Positions 43,876-53,600 of a stretch of 64,000 nt of DNA are shown piece by piece. A program made the position numbers and the translations under genes. Origin of the DNA: Oleiharenicola lentus (GTDB taxonomy: Bacteria; Verrucomicrobiota; Verrucomicrobiia; Opitutales; Opitutaceae); the NCBI RefSeq assembly GCF_004118375.1, contig NZ_SDHX01000002.1, positions 1,043,001 through 1,107,000 on the forward strand, given 5' to 3'. Position 1 is the first letter of the stretch. Each line of letters opens with the position of its first letter. The notes below the pieces were generated by a model, which saw nothing but the letters and a program-made list of their open reading frames with translations, was not told the origin of the DNA and did no database searches.

Positions 43876-46245
43876 ATGTTCCGACCGCTCTTCCTCCTCA
43901 CCCTCGCCTTGCCGATCGCCGCGCAGGAAACCGCCCCGGCCGCGGCCGCGCCCATTCCGGCCGCCCCGGCCCCCGCGGCGCCGGTCGAGCAGATCCTCCG
44001 CCCGCCCGAACCGGGCCGGTTCGCCGAGCTGTTCCGCCGTTTCCGCACCGAACACGCCGCGCTCTCGCCCGACGGACGCTACGTCGCCTACTCCGTCCGC
44101 AACGACGAGGAAATCTCGGTCGTCGTCCTCGACCGCGAACAGCCGGATGCGCTGAAGACCCGCGTGGTCGTGATCAATGACGACGCGGCCACCCCGATGC
44201 TCTCCGAGCAGCAGCGCGAGAAAACCCCCGGCCGCATCCGCTGGATGCGCTGGGTCACGCCCAACCGCCTCGTGCTGGAAACCAACCGCGTCCACGTGGG
44301 CGGCTCCGGCGGCGCCTGGGCCAGCCAGGTCGGTGCGGTCCTTGCCTTCGACGCCGACGGCGCCAACGCCCGGCAGATCGCCAGCCCCGAGGACATCCCC
44401 GAGCTGGTCATGGATGGCGGCACCCAGAGCCTGTTCTCGACCGCCCGCGGCAACAGCGCCGGCTTCAACAGCCGCGTTTGGACTCCCGACCAGCCCGTGC
44501 CGTCACCCGGCGACGACACGCCCGATGAAGCCGATCCGCTCCAGCCGGCGATCGCCGGTGACGCCGACCTGGCCGGGGCCGATCTCAGCGTCACCCTGCC
44601 GCGCAGCCTGCGCGTGCTCGAACTGGATGCACAGCGCGCGGGGGCTGTCACCCTCGTCTCCACCGGCGCCGCGCGGGCCACCGGTTCCCGCGGCGTGGGT
44701 TTTCATTCCCTCGACGCCACCACGGGCAAGCTGACCAATCTCCACGACCAGCTCGTCGCCCTCAACCGCCACCACCTGCTCGACCGCCTCGGCCGGCCGC
44801 GGCTGGCCCTGCCCAACCACAGCATCGCCTCCTTCCCGTTTGACTACGAATACCTCGGCCCCGAGGGCCGCAGCCGGGCCCGCCCGCTGGGTGAGGTCTC
44901 CGGCCTGGGCGGATTCCGCCTGTCGCCGGAGAATTTCTTCGGCGAACGCGCCATCCCCGTGGGTTTCGACGAGAACCCGGACATCCTCTACTACGCGAGC
45001 AACGTCGGCCGTGACACCTTCGCGCTCTACAGCTGGAACCTCGCCACCAATCAGCGCGGTAGCTTCGCCCTCGAAAACCCCGGCTACGACCTCGTGGCCG
45101 CACCCGCCGCGGGTTACGGCGAGGGGAGCACGCTGGTGTTCGACCGCTACACCCGCTCCCTCACGGGTGTGCGCTATCAGGCCACGCTGCGCACCACCGC
45201 CTGGCTGCGCCCGGAGTGGCGGGCGGTGCAGGCCGACCTGGAGAAGGCCCTGCCCGGCCGCTGCGTGGACCTGCTGGAATGGGACGAAAGCGGCCGCCAC
45301 TTCCTCGTCAGCACCGAGGGCCCGGCCGACCCCGGCGCCTTTTATTTCTACGACCGCACCACGGCGCGGCTCACGGAGTTCGTGCGCCGCGCGCCCTGGA
45401 TCGATCGCGAGCACCTCCACGCCACGGTGCCCTTCGGCTTCACCACGACCGCCGGGCACCGGATCAGCGGCCTCGTCACGGTGCCGTCCCAGCCGCGCAT
45501 GAAGCCCATTCCCCTGCTCGTGCTCTGCCCGGACCAGCCCTGGGAGCGCGTGACCCCCGATTTTCACACCGAGGTGAACGCGCTCGCCGGCATGGGCTTT
45601 GCCGTGGTGCAGTTCAACGGGCGCGGCACCTGGGGCTACGGCCTGAAACAGCGGCAGGCCCTGACCGCCGGCTATGATCTGGTGCAGGTGGAGGACGTGG
45701 TCACCACCGTCGAGACGCTCTCGCAGCTCTTCAACGTGAACCGGAACCGCGTCGCGCTGCTGGGCCGCGGCCACGGCGGCTTCATCGCGCTCCGCGCGCT
45801 CCAGGCGCACCCCGACCTGTTCCGCTGTGCCGTCGCCATCGACGCACCGGTGGACCTCGGCGACTGGCTGAACAAGATGAAGTGGACCGACGAGGACGTC
45901 TTTCCGCACCTCACCCGCGCCTGGCTGGGCGACGCGGACCGCCTCAAGGCGGCACCGTTGACGCGCCAGGCCGGTGCCATCACCAAGCCGATCCTGCTCC
46001 TCACCTACCCGGGCCCCGACGGGGCGCCCCGCCGCCCGCTCTACCTGGCGAACCGTCGGTTCGCCGCCGACGTGAGTCGCGCCGGCACGACGGCCGAACT
46101 GGAGGAACTGCCCCTCGACTATGTGCGCGGCCTGCCCCGGGCCCGCGCCGAGGTCTTCGACCACATCGAGGGCTTCCTCAACGAGCACATCTACGACTAT
46201 AAGGTGAAGCTCGGCGACCTGAAGGTTCTCCCCGAAAAGAAATGA
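43876..46245 (+). CDS. S9 prolyl-oligopeptidase family protein lacking the catalytic serine
   Basis: The 789-residue secreted protein has a short signal (MFRPLFLLTLALPIAAQ), a Pro/Ala linker, an N-terminal beta-propeller (HAALSPDGRYVAYSV, RIRWMRWVTPNRLVLETN) and a C-terminal alpha/beta-hydrolase domain (IPLLVLCPDQPW, AVVQFNGRGTWGYGLKQRQAL). At the nucleophile elbow the family consensus G-x-S-x-G-G reads GRGHGG (about residues 630-635), so serine is glycine. The usual C-terminal histidine is also not found before DHIEGFLNEH. It is probably a non-hydrolytic binding protein. The frame is intact, arguing against a decaying pseudogene. It follows the two anchored paralogues by 43 bases and overlaps the next gene by four. 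Confidence 0.88.
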   Translation: MFRPLFLLTLALPIAAQETAPAAAAPIPAAPAPAAPVEQILRPPEPGRFAELFRRFRTEHAALSPDGRYVAYSVRNDEEISVVVLDREQPDALKTRVVVINDDAATPMLSEQQREKTPGRIRWMRWVTPNRLVLETNRVHVGGSGGAWASQVGAVLAFDADGANARQIASPEDIPELVMDGGTQSLFSTARGNSAGFNSRVWTPDQPVPSPGDDTPDEADPLQPAIAGDADLAGADLSVTLPRSLRVLELDAQRAGAVTLVSTGAARATGSRGVGFHSLDATTGKLTNLHDQLVALNRHHLLDRLGRPRLALPNHSIASFPFDYEYLGPEGRSRARPLGEVSGLGGFRLSPENFFGERAIPVGFDENPDILYYASNVGRDTFALYSWNLATNQRGSFALENPGYDLVAAPAAGYGEGSTLVFDRYTRSLTGVRYQATLRTTAWLRPEWRAVQADLEKALPGRCVDLLEWDESGRHFLVSTEGPADPGAFYFYDRTTARLTEFVRRAPWIDREHLHATVPFGFTTTAGHRISGLVTVPSQPRMKPIPLLVLCPDQPWERVTPDFHTEVNALAGMGFAVVQFNGRGTWGYGLKQRQALTAGYDLVQVEDVVTTVETLSQLFNVNRNRVALLGRGHGGFIALRALQAHPDLFRCAVAIDAPVDLGDWLNKMKWTDEDVFPHLTRAWLGDADRLKAAPLTRQAGAITKPILLLTYPGPDGAPRRPLYLANRRFAADVSRAGTTAELEELPLDYVRGLPRARAEVFDHIEGFLNEHIYDYKVKLGDLKVLPEKK

Positions 46246-47342
46246 CCATGAAACGACTCGGACTCGGCGTCCTCGGCCTCGGCGAAGGCCGCTCCATCAT
46301 CTCCGCCGGCCTGCACAGCGACCGCTGGCAGGTCGCCGCCCTCTGCGACCTCAACGCGGAACTCGGCCGCGAGCGCTGCGCGGAATTCGGTCTCGATCCC
46401 ACAGTGTTCACGACCTCGCTCGACGCGCTGCTCGCCAACGCCGCCGTGGACGTCGTCGGCATCTACACGCCCGACCACCTGCACGCCGACCACATCCTGC
46501 GCTGCCTGCGCGCCGGCAAGCACGTCGTCTGCACCAAACCCTTCCTCCACGACCTCAGCCGCGCCCGCGAGGTGCTCGACACCGCGCGCGCCACCGGCAA
46601 ACGCGTGATGGTCGGCCAGAGCTCGCGCTTCTTCGCGCCGTTCAAGCGCCAGCGCGAGCACTTCGCCACCGGCTTCCTCGGCGAACTCAACACGGTCGAG
46701 GCCTACTACAACGCCGACCACCGCTGGTTCCTCGCCAAGCCCTGGGCGCGCACTGACGCCTTCAAGTGGCTCTACGGCGGTCTCAGCCACCCGGTGGACT
46801 TCATTCGCTGGTATCTGCCCGACATCGAAGAGGTCATGGGCTACTCGCGCCTCAGCGAGAACGGCCAGGCCGGCGGCCTCGCCCACGACGACACCTTCCA
46901 TTTCATCTACAAGGCGAAGTCCGGCCGCATCGCGCGCGTCAGCGGCACCTACAGCGCGCCGGTCACGCCCACCGCGCGCGACAGCAACATGAGCTGCGTC
47001 CTGCGCGGCTCGCTCGGCGCCAGCCAGGGCGATTACTACGACCTGCGCTACGCCTGGAAGACCGACGCCCAGTCGGCCGTCGAGACCTTCGAGGACGAGG
47101 ACGCCTTTTTCTTCCGCTTCGGCGGCCACTCGCACCACGCCGGCGAATACCAGCGCTACATCGAGTATTTCGCCGACTGCCTCGCGCAGGGCACCGTGCC
47201 CACACCCGACCCCGCCGAGGGCATCGTCACCGTCGCCCTCATGCAGGCGATGGAGGAAGCCTGCACCACCGGCGGCCCCGTGAAAGTCCGCGCCGTGCTC
47301 GCACGGTATGGGCTGGAGGATTTGGTGCAGGCCTCATCGTGA
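46242..47342 (+). CDS. Gfo/Idh/MocA family oxidoreductase B
   Basis: A 366-residue NAD(P)-dependent dehydrogenase homologue. It has the Rossmann motif LGLGVLGLGEGRSIISAG, then VVGIYTPDHLHADHILRCLRAGKHVVCTKPF with the conserved lysine (TKP), and the substrate-domain block WLYGGLSHPVDFIRWYLPD containing the usual GxxxHxxD-like histidine and aspartate. It is exported by no visible signal and so acts in the cytoplasm. It is coupled to the S9-like gene by ATGA. The product probably oxidises or epimerises a sugar from this island. It is not closely similar to the first Gfo/Idh protein (29916). Confidence 0.9.
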   Translation: MTMKRLGLGVLGLGEGRSIISAGLHSDRWQVAALCDLNAELGRERCAEFGLDPTVFTTSLDALLANAAVDVVGIYTPDHLHADHILRCLRAGKHVVCTKPFLHDLSRAREVLDTARATGKRVMVGQSSRFFAPFKRQREHFATGFLGELNTVEAYYNADHRWFLAKPWARTDAFKWLYGGLSHPVDFIRWYLPDIEEVMGYSRLSENGQAGGLAHDDTFHFIYKAKSGRIARVSGTYSAPVTPTARDSNMSCVLRGSLGASQGDYYDLRYAWKTDAQSAVETFEDEDAFFFRFGGHSHHAGEYQRYIEYFADCLAQGTVPTPDPAEGIVTVALMQAMEEACTTGGPVKVRAVLARYGLEDLVQASS

Positions 47343-47375
47343 AATCAGCCATCGGAAATCTGTAATTTCGAACCA
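47341..47375. repeat. Heptad array after Gfo/Idh gene B
   Basis: GAAATCA, GCCATCG, GAAATCT, GTAATTT, CGAACCA begin inside the TGA stop codon. Confidence 0.78.
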
Positions 47376-47393
47376 CCCATGCCCCACGCTTCC

Positions 47394-47476
47394 GTCATCC
47401 TGAGCCGTGCGAAGGATCCAAGGGAAGGGACAGACGTGCGCCGACCGCTTGGATCCTTCGCGCGGCTCAGGATGAC
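47394..47476. repeat. Dispersed inverted repeat, R-type, copy 5
   Basis: GTCATCCTGAGCCGTGCGAA with GGATCCAAG on the left is mirrored by CTTGGATCCTTCGC and GCGGCTCAGGATGAC on the right. Heptad arrays flank it on both sides. Confidence 0.9.
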
Positions 47477-47500
47477 GTGGGCAAAAATTGTTTCTGAATT

Positions 47501-47542
47501 CGCCGATGCCCGATTCCCGATGTCCGATTTCAAGATTTCCGT
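47501..47542. repeat. Heptad array overlapping the start of the GH43-like gene
   Basis: CGCCGAT, GCCCGAT, TCCCGAT, GTCCGAT, TTCAAGA, TTTCCGT. The ATG start codon at 47520 is made by the junction of the third and fourth units, so the first codons (MSDFKIS) are repeat-derived. Confidence 0.85.
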
Positions 47543-48665
47543 CGTCTCCCTCGCCGTGCTCGCCCTCCTCTGCGCGGCGGGATCGCCAAGCCTCCACGCC
47601 GAAAACGCCACCGAGCGCCCGGCCGTCCTCCCCTTCCCCACCGGCAAGCCGCGCCTGGTCTCCAATCAAACCATGCGTGAAATCCACGCGCAGGTGCAGA
47701 CACCGCACAAATACGGCGTCGTGCTCCCGGCCGCCGAGGGCGAACTCCTCGACTGCCCCAACGTCTTCCGCCACGGCGGGCGCTGGTTCATGGTGTTCAT
47801 CGCGAACAAGGACAAGGTCGGCTACGAAACCCACCTCGCCGTGAGCGACGACCTGCTGCAGTGGGAGCGCCTCGGCCCGATCCTGCCCTTCGCCAAAACC
47901 GGCTGGGATGCCTGGCAGGCCGCCGGCGGGCTCGCGCTTTACGATCCGCGCTGGGACGGCGCCACCCACGAACTCGGCACGCACGAAGGAAAATATTGGC
48001 TCAGCTACCTCGGCGGCGAGAAACAGGGCTATGAGCCCGACCCGCTTGCCATCGGCCTCGCGCACACCGCCGACCCGACGGCCGTCCGCCCGTGGACCCG
48101 CCTGCCGGAGAACCCCGTGCTCTCGCCCGCCCAGGCCGACACGCGCGACTTCGAGCACACCACGCTCTACAAGAGCGCCATCATCCGCGACGAGGCGCGC
48201 ACGCTCGGCGCACCGTTCGTGATGGCCTACAACGGCAAGGCCCCGCCCTACGGTCAGGAACAGATCGGCCTCGCGATCAGCGACGACTTGCGCACGTGGC
48301 GCCGTTACGGCCCCGGCCCGGTCGTGAACAACGTCGGCACCTCCCCGTGGGCGATCAGCGGCGACCCGCAGCTCGTGAAGCTCGGCGACGTGTGGGTCAT
48401 GTTTTATTTCGGCGCCTTCTGGAAACCCGGCGCCTTCGACACTTTCGCCGCCTCCTATGACCTCGTGCACTGGACCAAGTGGGACGGCCCGCACCTCGTC
48501 GAGCCGGGCGAATCCTACGACAAGCAGTTCGCCCACAAGCCCTGGGTGCTGAAGCACGACGGCGTCGTCTATCACTTCTACTGCGCCGTCGGCGACCAGG
48601 GCCGCGTGATCGCCCTGGCGACATCGAAGGACCTTCGACCGAAGGAGGAACAGCGTGAAAACTGA
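47520..48665 (+). CDS. Secreted GH43-like five-bladed beta-propeller glycosidase
   Basis: I start at ATG 47520, giving a signal peptide (MSDFKISVVSLAVLALLCAAGSPSLHA) and a 381-residue protein. The longer frame from 47379 only translates the palindromic repeat. The domain has propeller motifs DCPNVFRHGGRWFMVFIANK, YETHLAVSDDLLQWERLGP, EGKYWLSYLGG, LYKSAIIRDEA, ISGDPQLVKLGDVWVMFYFG and HKPWVLKHDGVVYHFYCAVG. This is the clan of GH43, GH62, GH117 and GH130, which often act on arabinofuranosides or related glycans. I cannot assign the family with certainty. The C-terminal REN is encoded by repeat sequence. Confidence 0.83.
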   Translation: MSDFKISVVSLAVLALLCAAGSPSLHAENATERPAVLPFPTGKPRLVSNQTMREIHAQVQTPHKYGVVLPAAEGELLDCPNVFRHGGRWFMVFIANKDKVGYETHLAVSDDLLQWERLGPILPFAKTGWDAWQAAGGLALYDPRWDGATHELGTHEGKYWLSYLGGEKQGYEPDPLAIGLAHTADPTAVRPWTRLPENPVLSPAQADTRDFEHTTLYKSAIIRDEARTLGAPFVMAYNGKAPPYGQEQIGLAISDDLRTWRRYGPGPVVNNVGTSPWAISGDPQLVKLGDVWVMFYFGAFWKPGAFDTFAASYDLVHWTKWDGPHLVEPGESYDKQFAHKPWVLKHDGVVYHFYCAVGDQGRVIALATSKDLRPKEEQREN

Positions 48666-48698
48666 TAATCGGGCATCAGCAATCTGAAATCTCGATCC
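48664..48698. repeat. Heptad array after the GH43-like gene
   Basis: GATAATC, GGGCATC, AGCAATC, TGAAATC, TCGATCC begin inside the TGA stop codon. Confidence 0.78.
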
Positions 48699-48718
48699 AT
48701 TCCATGACTCCCGCCTCC

Positions 48719-48801
48719 GTCATCCTGAGCCGCGCGAAGGATCCAAGCCCGAGACGCACGTCCGATGTTCCCCTTGGATCCTTCGCAGGGCTCAGGATGA
48801 C
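48719..48801. repeat. Dispersed inverted repeat, R-type, copy 6
   Basis: GTCATCCTGAGCCGCGCGAA with GGATCCAAG on the left is mirrored by CTTGGATCCTTCGC and GGGCTCAGGATGAC on the right. Confidence 0.9.
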
Positions 48802-48828
48802 GCGGTTCCAGATCAGATTCCCATTCCT

Positions 48829-48857
48829 GTCATTCTGAGCGCAGCGAAGAATCCAAG
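48829..48857. repeat. Single arm of an R-type repeat
   Basis: TGTCATTCTGAGCGCAGCGA followed by AGAATCCAA stands alone without a matching right arm and runs straight into a heptad array. Confidence 0.82.
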
Positions 48858-48865
48858 CTTAAGCC

Positions 48866-48928
48866 CCGAACTCCAATCTCCCAACTCTCAACTCCTAACT
48901 CCGAACTCCGATTTCCGAACTCCGACCC
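48866..48928. repeat. Nine-unit heptad array abutting the GPH start codon
   Basis: CCGAACT, CCAATCT, CCCAACT, CTCAACT, CCTAACT, CCGAACT, CCGATTT, CCGAACT, CCGACCC run without any slip, and the next base is the G of the GTG start at 48929. Confidence 0.92.
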
Positions 48929-50275
48929 GTGTCCCGCACCTCCTACCCCACCCGTTTCAGCTACGCCTCGACCGATATCGCGTGCCAGCTCGTCTTCGCG
49001 CCGATCTCGTTCTACCTGCTGAAATTCTACACCGACGTCTATGGCCTCGCCGCCGGCGTCGCGGGCACGATCATGCTGGTGGCGCGCTTCATCGACGCGG
49101 CCGACGCGCCGCTCTGGGGCATCCTCTTCGAACGCACGCGCAGCCGCTGGGGCAAGATCCGCCCGTGGTTCCTCTGGCTCTGCGGCCCCTTCGCGCTCTT
49201 CGGCATCCTGACTTTCGTGACGCCCGACCTGGAGGGGAGCGCCAAGATCGCCTACGCCGCCGGCACCTACATCCTCGTCAACATCCTCTACACCGGCATC
49301 AACACGCCGGTCACCGCCATCCTCGCCGTGCTGACGGCGAATCCGCAGGAGCGCGTCGTGCTGACCTGCTTCCGCATGTTCGGCTCCAAGCTCGGCGTGC
49401 TGCTCGTCAACCTCAGCTTCATGAAGCTCGTCGGCTGGCTCGGCGAGGGCGACGACCGCCGCGGCTACCTGCTCACCGTGCCGATCTACTGCGCGGTCGC
49501 CGTCGGCCTCTTCCTGCTCGCCTTCCGCAACCTGAAGGAGGTCGTGCCCACGGAGGAAAAACGAACCCCGATGCTGTCGGGCTTCGGCGCGTTGCGCGGC
49601 AACTGGCCATGGTGGATCATCGCCACGAGCAGCCTCCTGTTCTGGATCGCCTTCATCGCGCGCGTCGCCGCGGCGCCCTACTTCTTTGAATACACGCTCG
49701 GCCGCGCGGACCTCATCCCGCTCGCCTTCGCCCTCGACTTCATCTCGCTCGGCACCGTCCTCGGCCTGCCCTGGCTCTGCCGCACTTTTTCCAAAACCAC
49801 CGTGTGGGCCGCCGGCCTCGCCGGCCTGATCGTCGGCCAGCTCATCATGGCCTGGGGCCTCGCCCAGGGGAACTCACTCCCGATCGTCATGACCGGCTGG
49901 GCCCTCGGCTTCCTCGCCAGCGGCGCGGCGATGGCCATGCCGTTCTCGATCCTCTCCGACAGCGTGGACTACGGCGAGTGGAAGACCGGCATCCGCGCCG
50001 CCGGCCTGCTCGCGGCCATCGGCGCGGCGTTCTGCCTGAAGGCCGGCGCCGGCCTTGGCGGCGCGCTGCCCGGCTGGATTCTCCAAGCCTGCGACTACGT
50101 GCCGAAAGCCGCCCAGACCGCCACCGTGCTCCGCGGCATCGAGTTCAGTGTCGTCTGGCTGCCGGCGATCGCCTTCGCCGCCGCCCTCGGGCCCGTGCTC
50201 TTCTACGGCAAATACGAGCGCCAGGAGGCGCAGATCCACGCCGACCTCACGGCCCGGCGGGAAACAGGGAAGTGA
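48929..50275 (+). CDS. GPH family (glycoside-pentoside-hexuronide) cation symporter
   Basis: The 448-residue protein has about 12 helices. The family signature lies after helix 2: DAADAPLWGILFERTRSRWGKIRPWFLW (about residues 56-83). Other typical segments are FRMFGSKLGVLLVNL and ILSDSVDYGEWKTGIRAAGL. These carriers import glycosides, pentosides or hexuronides with sodium or protons. The likely start is GTG 48929, directly after a nine-unit heptad array that takes the place of a normal ribosome-binding region. It follows the GH43-like enzyme in the same direction, suggesting uptake of its product. Confidence 0.9.
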   Translation: MSRTSYPTRFSYASTDIACQLVFAPISFYLLKFYTDVYGLAAGVAGTIMLVARFIDAADAPLWGILFERTRSRWGKIRPWFLWLCGPFALFGILTFVTPDLEGSAKIAYAAGTYILVNILYTGINTPVTAILAVLTANPQERVVLTCFRMFGSKLGVLLVNLSFMKLVGWLGEGDDRRGYLLTVPIYCAVAVGLFLLAFRNLKEVVPTEEKRTPMLSGFGALRGNWPWWIIATSSLLFWIAFIARVAAAPYFFEYTLGRADLIPLAFALDFISLGTVLGLPWLCRTFSKTTVWAAGLAGLIVGQLIMAWGLAQGNSLPIVMTGWALGFLASGAAMAMPFSILSDSVDYGEWKTGIRAAGLLAAIGAAFCLKAGAGLGGALPGWILQACDYVPKAAQTATVLRGIEFSVVWLPAIAFAAALGPVLFYGKYERQEAQIHADLTARRETGK

Positions 50276-50281
50276 ACCGTT

Positions 50282-50377
50282 TGTCATCCTGAGCAGAGCG
50301 TAGGATCCAGTCGGATGTGCGCCGCCGGCATTCGCTCCGGTAGTCTTGCTGGATTCTTCGCTGCGCTCAGAATGACA
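50282..50377. repeat. Dispersed inverted repeat, R-type, copy 7
   Basis: TGTCATCCTGAGCAGAGCGT with AGGATCCAG on the left is mirrored by CTGGATTCTTCGC and GCGCTCAGAATGACA on the right. It starts seven bases after the GPH stop codon. Confidence 0.88.
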
Positions 50378-50645
50378 GCTGCTGTGTTCATCGCGGAATC
50401 CGGGTAACTTCAGCTCCGCCCGCCAGACGTCGGGCGATTCGGCCACCGCGGGGGCCGACGCGCCCGCAAATTCGTAAAAATTCAACCCTTGAAACCGAGG
50501 TTAGAATACCGAATATTCCGGCCGTATTCTGGGAAGAATCTCCCGTTACCCCGTGGTATAACCGCTATGGTCCCCTACCACCCTTTACCCTCGGGACGGA
50601 GCGCAGGCTCCTTCTCACCCTAACCCCCAAACCCACGAGAATCGT
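50378..50645 (+). promoter_or_regulatory. Leader region of TonB receptor 2
   Basis: After the repeat, these 268 bases carry no gene. GAATAC...GTATTC arms (50504-50528) flank CCGAATATTCCGG. A TATAAC -10-like sequence occurs at 50557, followed by CCCTACCACCC, which resembles CCCTACCCCCC before TonB receptor 1. A half palindrome GGAGCGCAGGCTCC lies near 50597. The promoter call is tentative. Confidence 0.4.
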
Positions 50646-53600
50646 ATGTGCTGCACATCCCTTAACCGGGCCGGTCTCTTCGCGTCTACGCGCGGACTGA
50701 TCCGCTCCGTCGTATCCGTGCTGGCGGCGGTCGCACTTTGCGTGCCGGCCTTCGCCCAGTCACCCGCCACCGGTGTCATCCGGGGCAAAATCCAGAACGC
50801 CTCAAATGGCGCCTACCTCGAAAACGCCACCGTGGAAATCGAGGGCACCAGCCGCATCGCCGTCACCAACGGCTACGGCGAATTTGAAATCCGCGGCGTG
50901 CCTGCCGGCGAGGTCACGCTCAAGGCCAGCTACGTCGGTCAACCCGTCCAGATGGCCACCGTCACCGTCGCCGAAAATGGCGAGGTGAACCAGGACTTCA
51001 CCTTCCGCGGCGCCGCCGGCAAGGACGGCGTGGTCCAGCTCGACCCCTTCACCGTCAACGTCGAGCGTTACTCCAACGCCCGCGCCGTCGCCATCGCGGC
51101 CGAGCGCAATGCGGTGAACATCAAGAACGTCGTCTCCATCGAGGAGTTCGGCGAAATCCCGAGCGGCAACGTCGGCGAGTTCGTGAAGTTCCTGCCCGGC
51201 ATCCAGATCGACTACGGTTCTTCCAACGGCAACAACCAGGGCTACTCCGAAAACCGCGCCAACGGCGTCTCCGTCCGCGGCTTCGGCCCCGAGGACACCA
51301 CCATCCTCATCGACGGTCTGCCCGTCGCCGCCACCGTGCCCGGCAACCTCACCCGCCAGGTCGGACTCGACCAGATGTCCATCAACAACGCCTCCCGCGT
51401 CGAGCTCATCAAGGTCGCCACCCCCGACATTCCCGCCAACTCCGTCGGCGGCCAGATCAACCTCATCACCCGCAGCTCCTTCGAATTCCCCAAGCCGTCT
51501 TACAGCGCCAGCTTCTTCTTCAACTTCAACCCCGACTACTTCGACTTTGAGAAGACCCCCGGCCCGGTGAACAAGAGCACCTTCAAGATGTCGCCTGGCA
51601 CCAACTTCAGCGCTTCCTATCCGTTCTCCAAGACCTTCGGTGTCACGCTCTCCGGTTCCATCCAGCAGGAATACTCGCAAAACTTCCGCGCCCAGCCGGT
51701 TTGGAACAACAGCTGGAACGCCTCGTTCAACAACGCCACCGCCATCGTCAACGGTGCCGGCGTGCGTGCCTCCATCGCCAACCCGCTGATGACCCGCTAT
51801 CAGGTGACCGACGCACCCAGCATCACCGACACGCAGTCGGCCAACCTGCGCGTTGATTGGAAGCCCTCGCCCAACCAGAACCTGCGCGCCAACGTCCAAT
51901 ACAGCACCTACGAGACCGCCGAGGCCCAGCGCCGCCTCGACTTCCGCCCGACCCTGGCCGCCGGCGCCGACTGGAATGAGTTCCAGTCCATCGGCACCAC
52001 CGCCAACAGCACCACGGCGATGACGCTGACCACCCGCGACCGCATCGGCGATACCGTCAGCGCCTCGGTCAACTACGACATCAACCTTCTCGGCTTCAAG
52101 ATCGAGGTCGCCGGCAGCACCTCCAAGTCGGTCAGCGACTTCAAGGACGAGGAGAATGGCCACTACTCCGGCCTCGACCTGAACCTCAATCCGAGCCGCG
52201 TGGCCCTTTATCTCGGCGAAGACGGCATCCCCTCCAACGTCGAGACCTACTGGCGCGCCGGCGGCACCAACACCACCTCGACGATCAAGGACTACACCCA
52301 GATCGCCAACTGGTCCATCGCCGACGCCAAGGCCTTCTCCGGCGAGTCGCACAACGAGCGCACCATCAATCTCTACAAGGTGGATGTGTCCCGCGCGATC
52401 GACTTCCTCCCCTTCCTCCAGCGCAACCCGGTTAACCTGAAGTTCGGCGCCCGCCGCGACGAAGAGGAAAACGTCAAGGACGGCCGCGGCACCGGTTACC
52501 GCCAGGTGCTCAAGACCGGCGCCACCTTCGTGACCGCCGACATCATCGACGACCACTACGTCGGCTACTCCCCCGGCTTCGGTCTGCGCCCGCAGCAGTG
52601 GGCCTCGACCTACAAGCTGTTTGAACTGAACAAGGCCAACAACCTCTTCGAAGAGCCCCTCGACGGCGCCGATGCGGTCAACAACTACAACAGCTTCGTC
52701 AATCAGAACAAGCAGCTCAAGGAGACCACGGATGCTTGGTATGCCATGCTCACCGGCAGCTTCCTCGATGGCCGCCTGTCCCTCGTGGGCGGCGCCCGCC
52801 AGGAAAGCCGCGCCCGCGTCGGCCGCACGCCCTTCACCGACAGCAAGTGGAATTACCTGAAGCAGGCCGACGGCTCAATCTGGACCAACGCCACCCTCGC
52901 GCCCAACGGCGTGCGCATCAACAGCACGGCGGACAATCTCTTCGCCACCGGCGCGACCGGCGACGCCCTCCGCGCCGCCCTCACCGCCGCCGGCATTTCG
53001 TTCCCGACCGCCATCTACGGTGCGCAAACCACCGACATCCGCTCCGCGAAGCTATTCAAGCAGCCGCTGCGTGAGATCAACCAGAAGGTGACGGGTGACC
53101 CGTCCTACAGCCTCAACGCCGCCTTCAAGCTGACCAAGAAGATCGACCTCAAGGTCGCCTACTCGCGCTCCTTTAAGCAGCAGCCCCTGGAAGACGGCAG
53201 CGTCGGTGTGCTCTCCGGCAACAACCTCACGATCGTGGAATACACGGTCGCCGAGCAGGCCAGCCAGAACGGCGCCCTCGGCCAGATCACCGTGGCCAAC
53301 CCGGGCCTCAAGCCCGAGACCGCGCAGAACTGGGACTTCGAGGTGGCTTACTACACCGACAGCGGCGGCAAGTTCACCGCCTCCTACTACACCAAGGAAG
53401 TGAAGAACGCCACGCAGAGCTTCACCACCTACTCCGGCACGCCCGGCTTCGACCAGGCGCTCTCCGCCCTCGGCTTTGCCCCGGCCGAGTTCGACGGCTG
53501 GCGCATGGTGACCTCCGCCAACAGCACGCGCCTGCAGAAGACCTCCGGCTGGGAATTCTTTGCCAGCCAGGACTTCAGCAAGCTCGGTGACTGGGGTCGC

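Noticed and set aside
43876-46245. Decaying pseudogene of an S9 peptidase
   Set aside because: The frame is intact with normal codon use and coupled neighbours; loss of catalytic residues without frame damage fits a maintained pseudoenzyme better.
47379-47519. N-terminal extension of the GH43-like gene (VILSRAKDP...)
   Set aside because: It is a translation of the R-type inverted repeat; the signal peptide begins at 47520.
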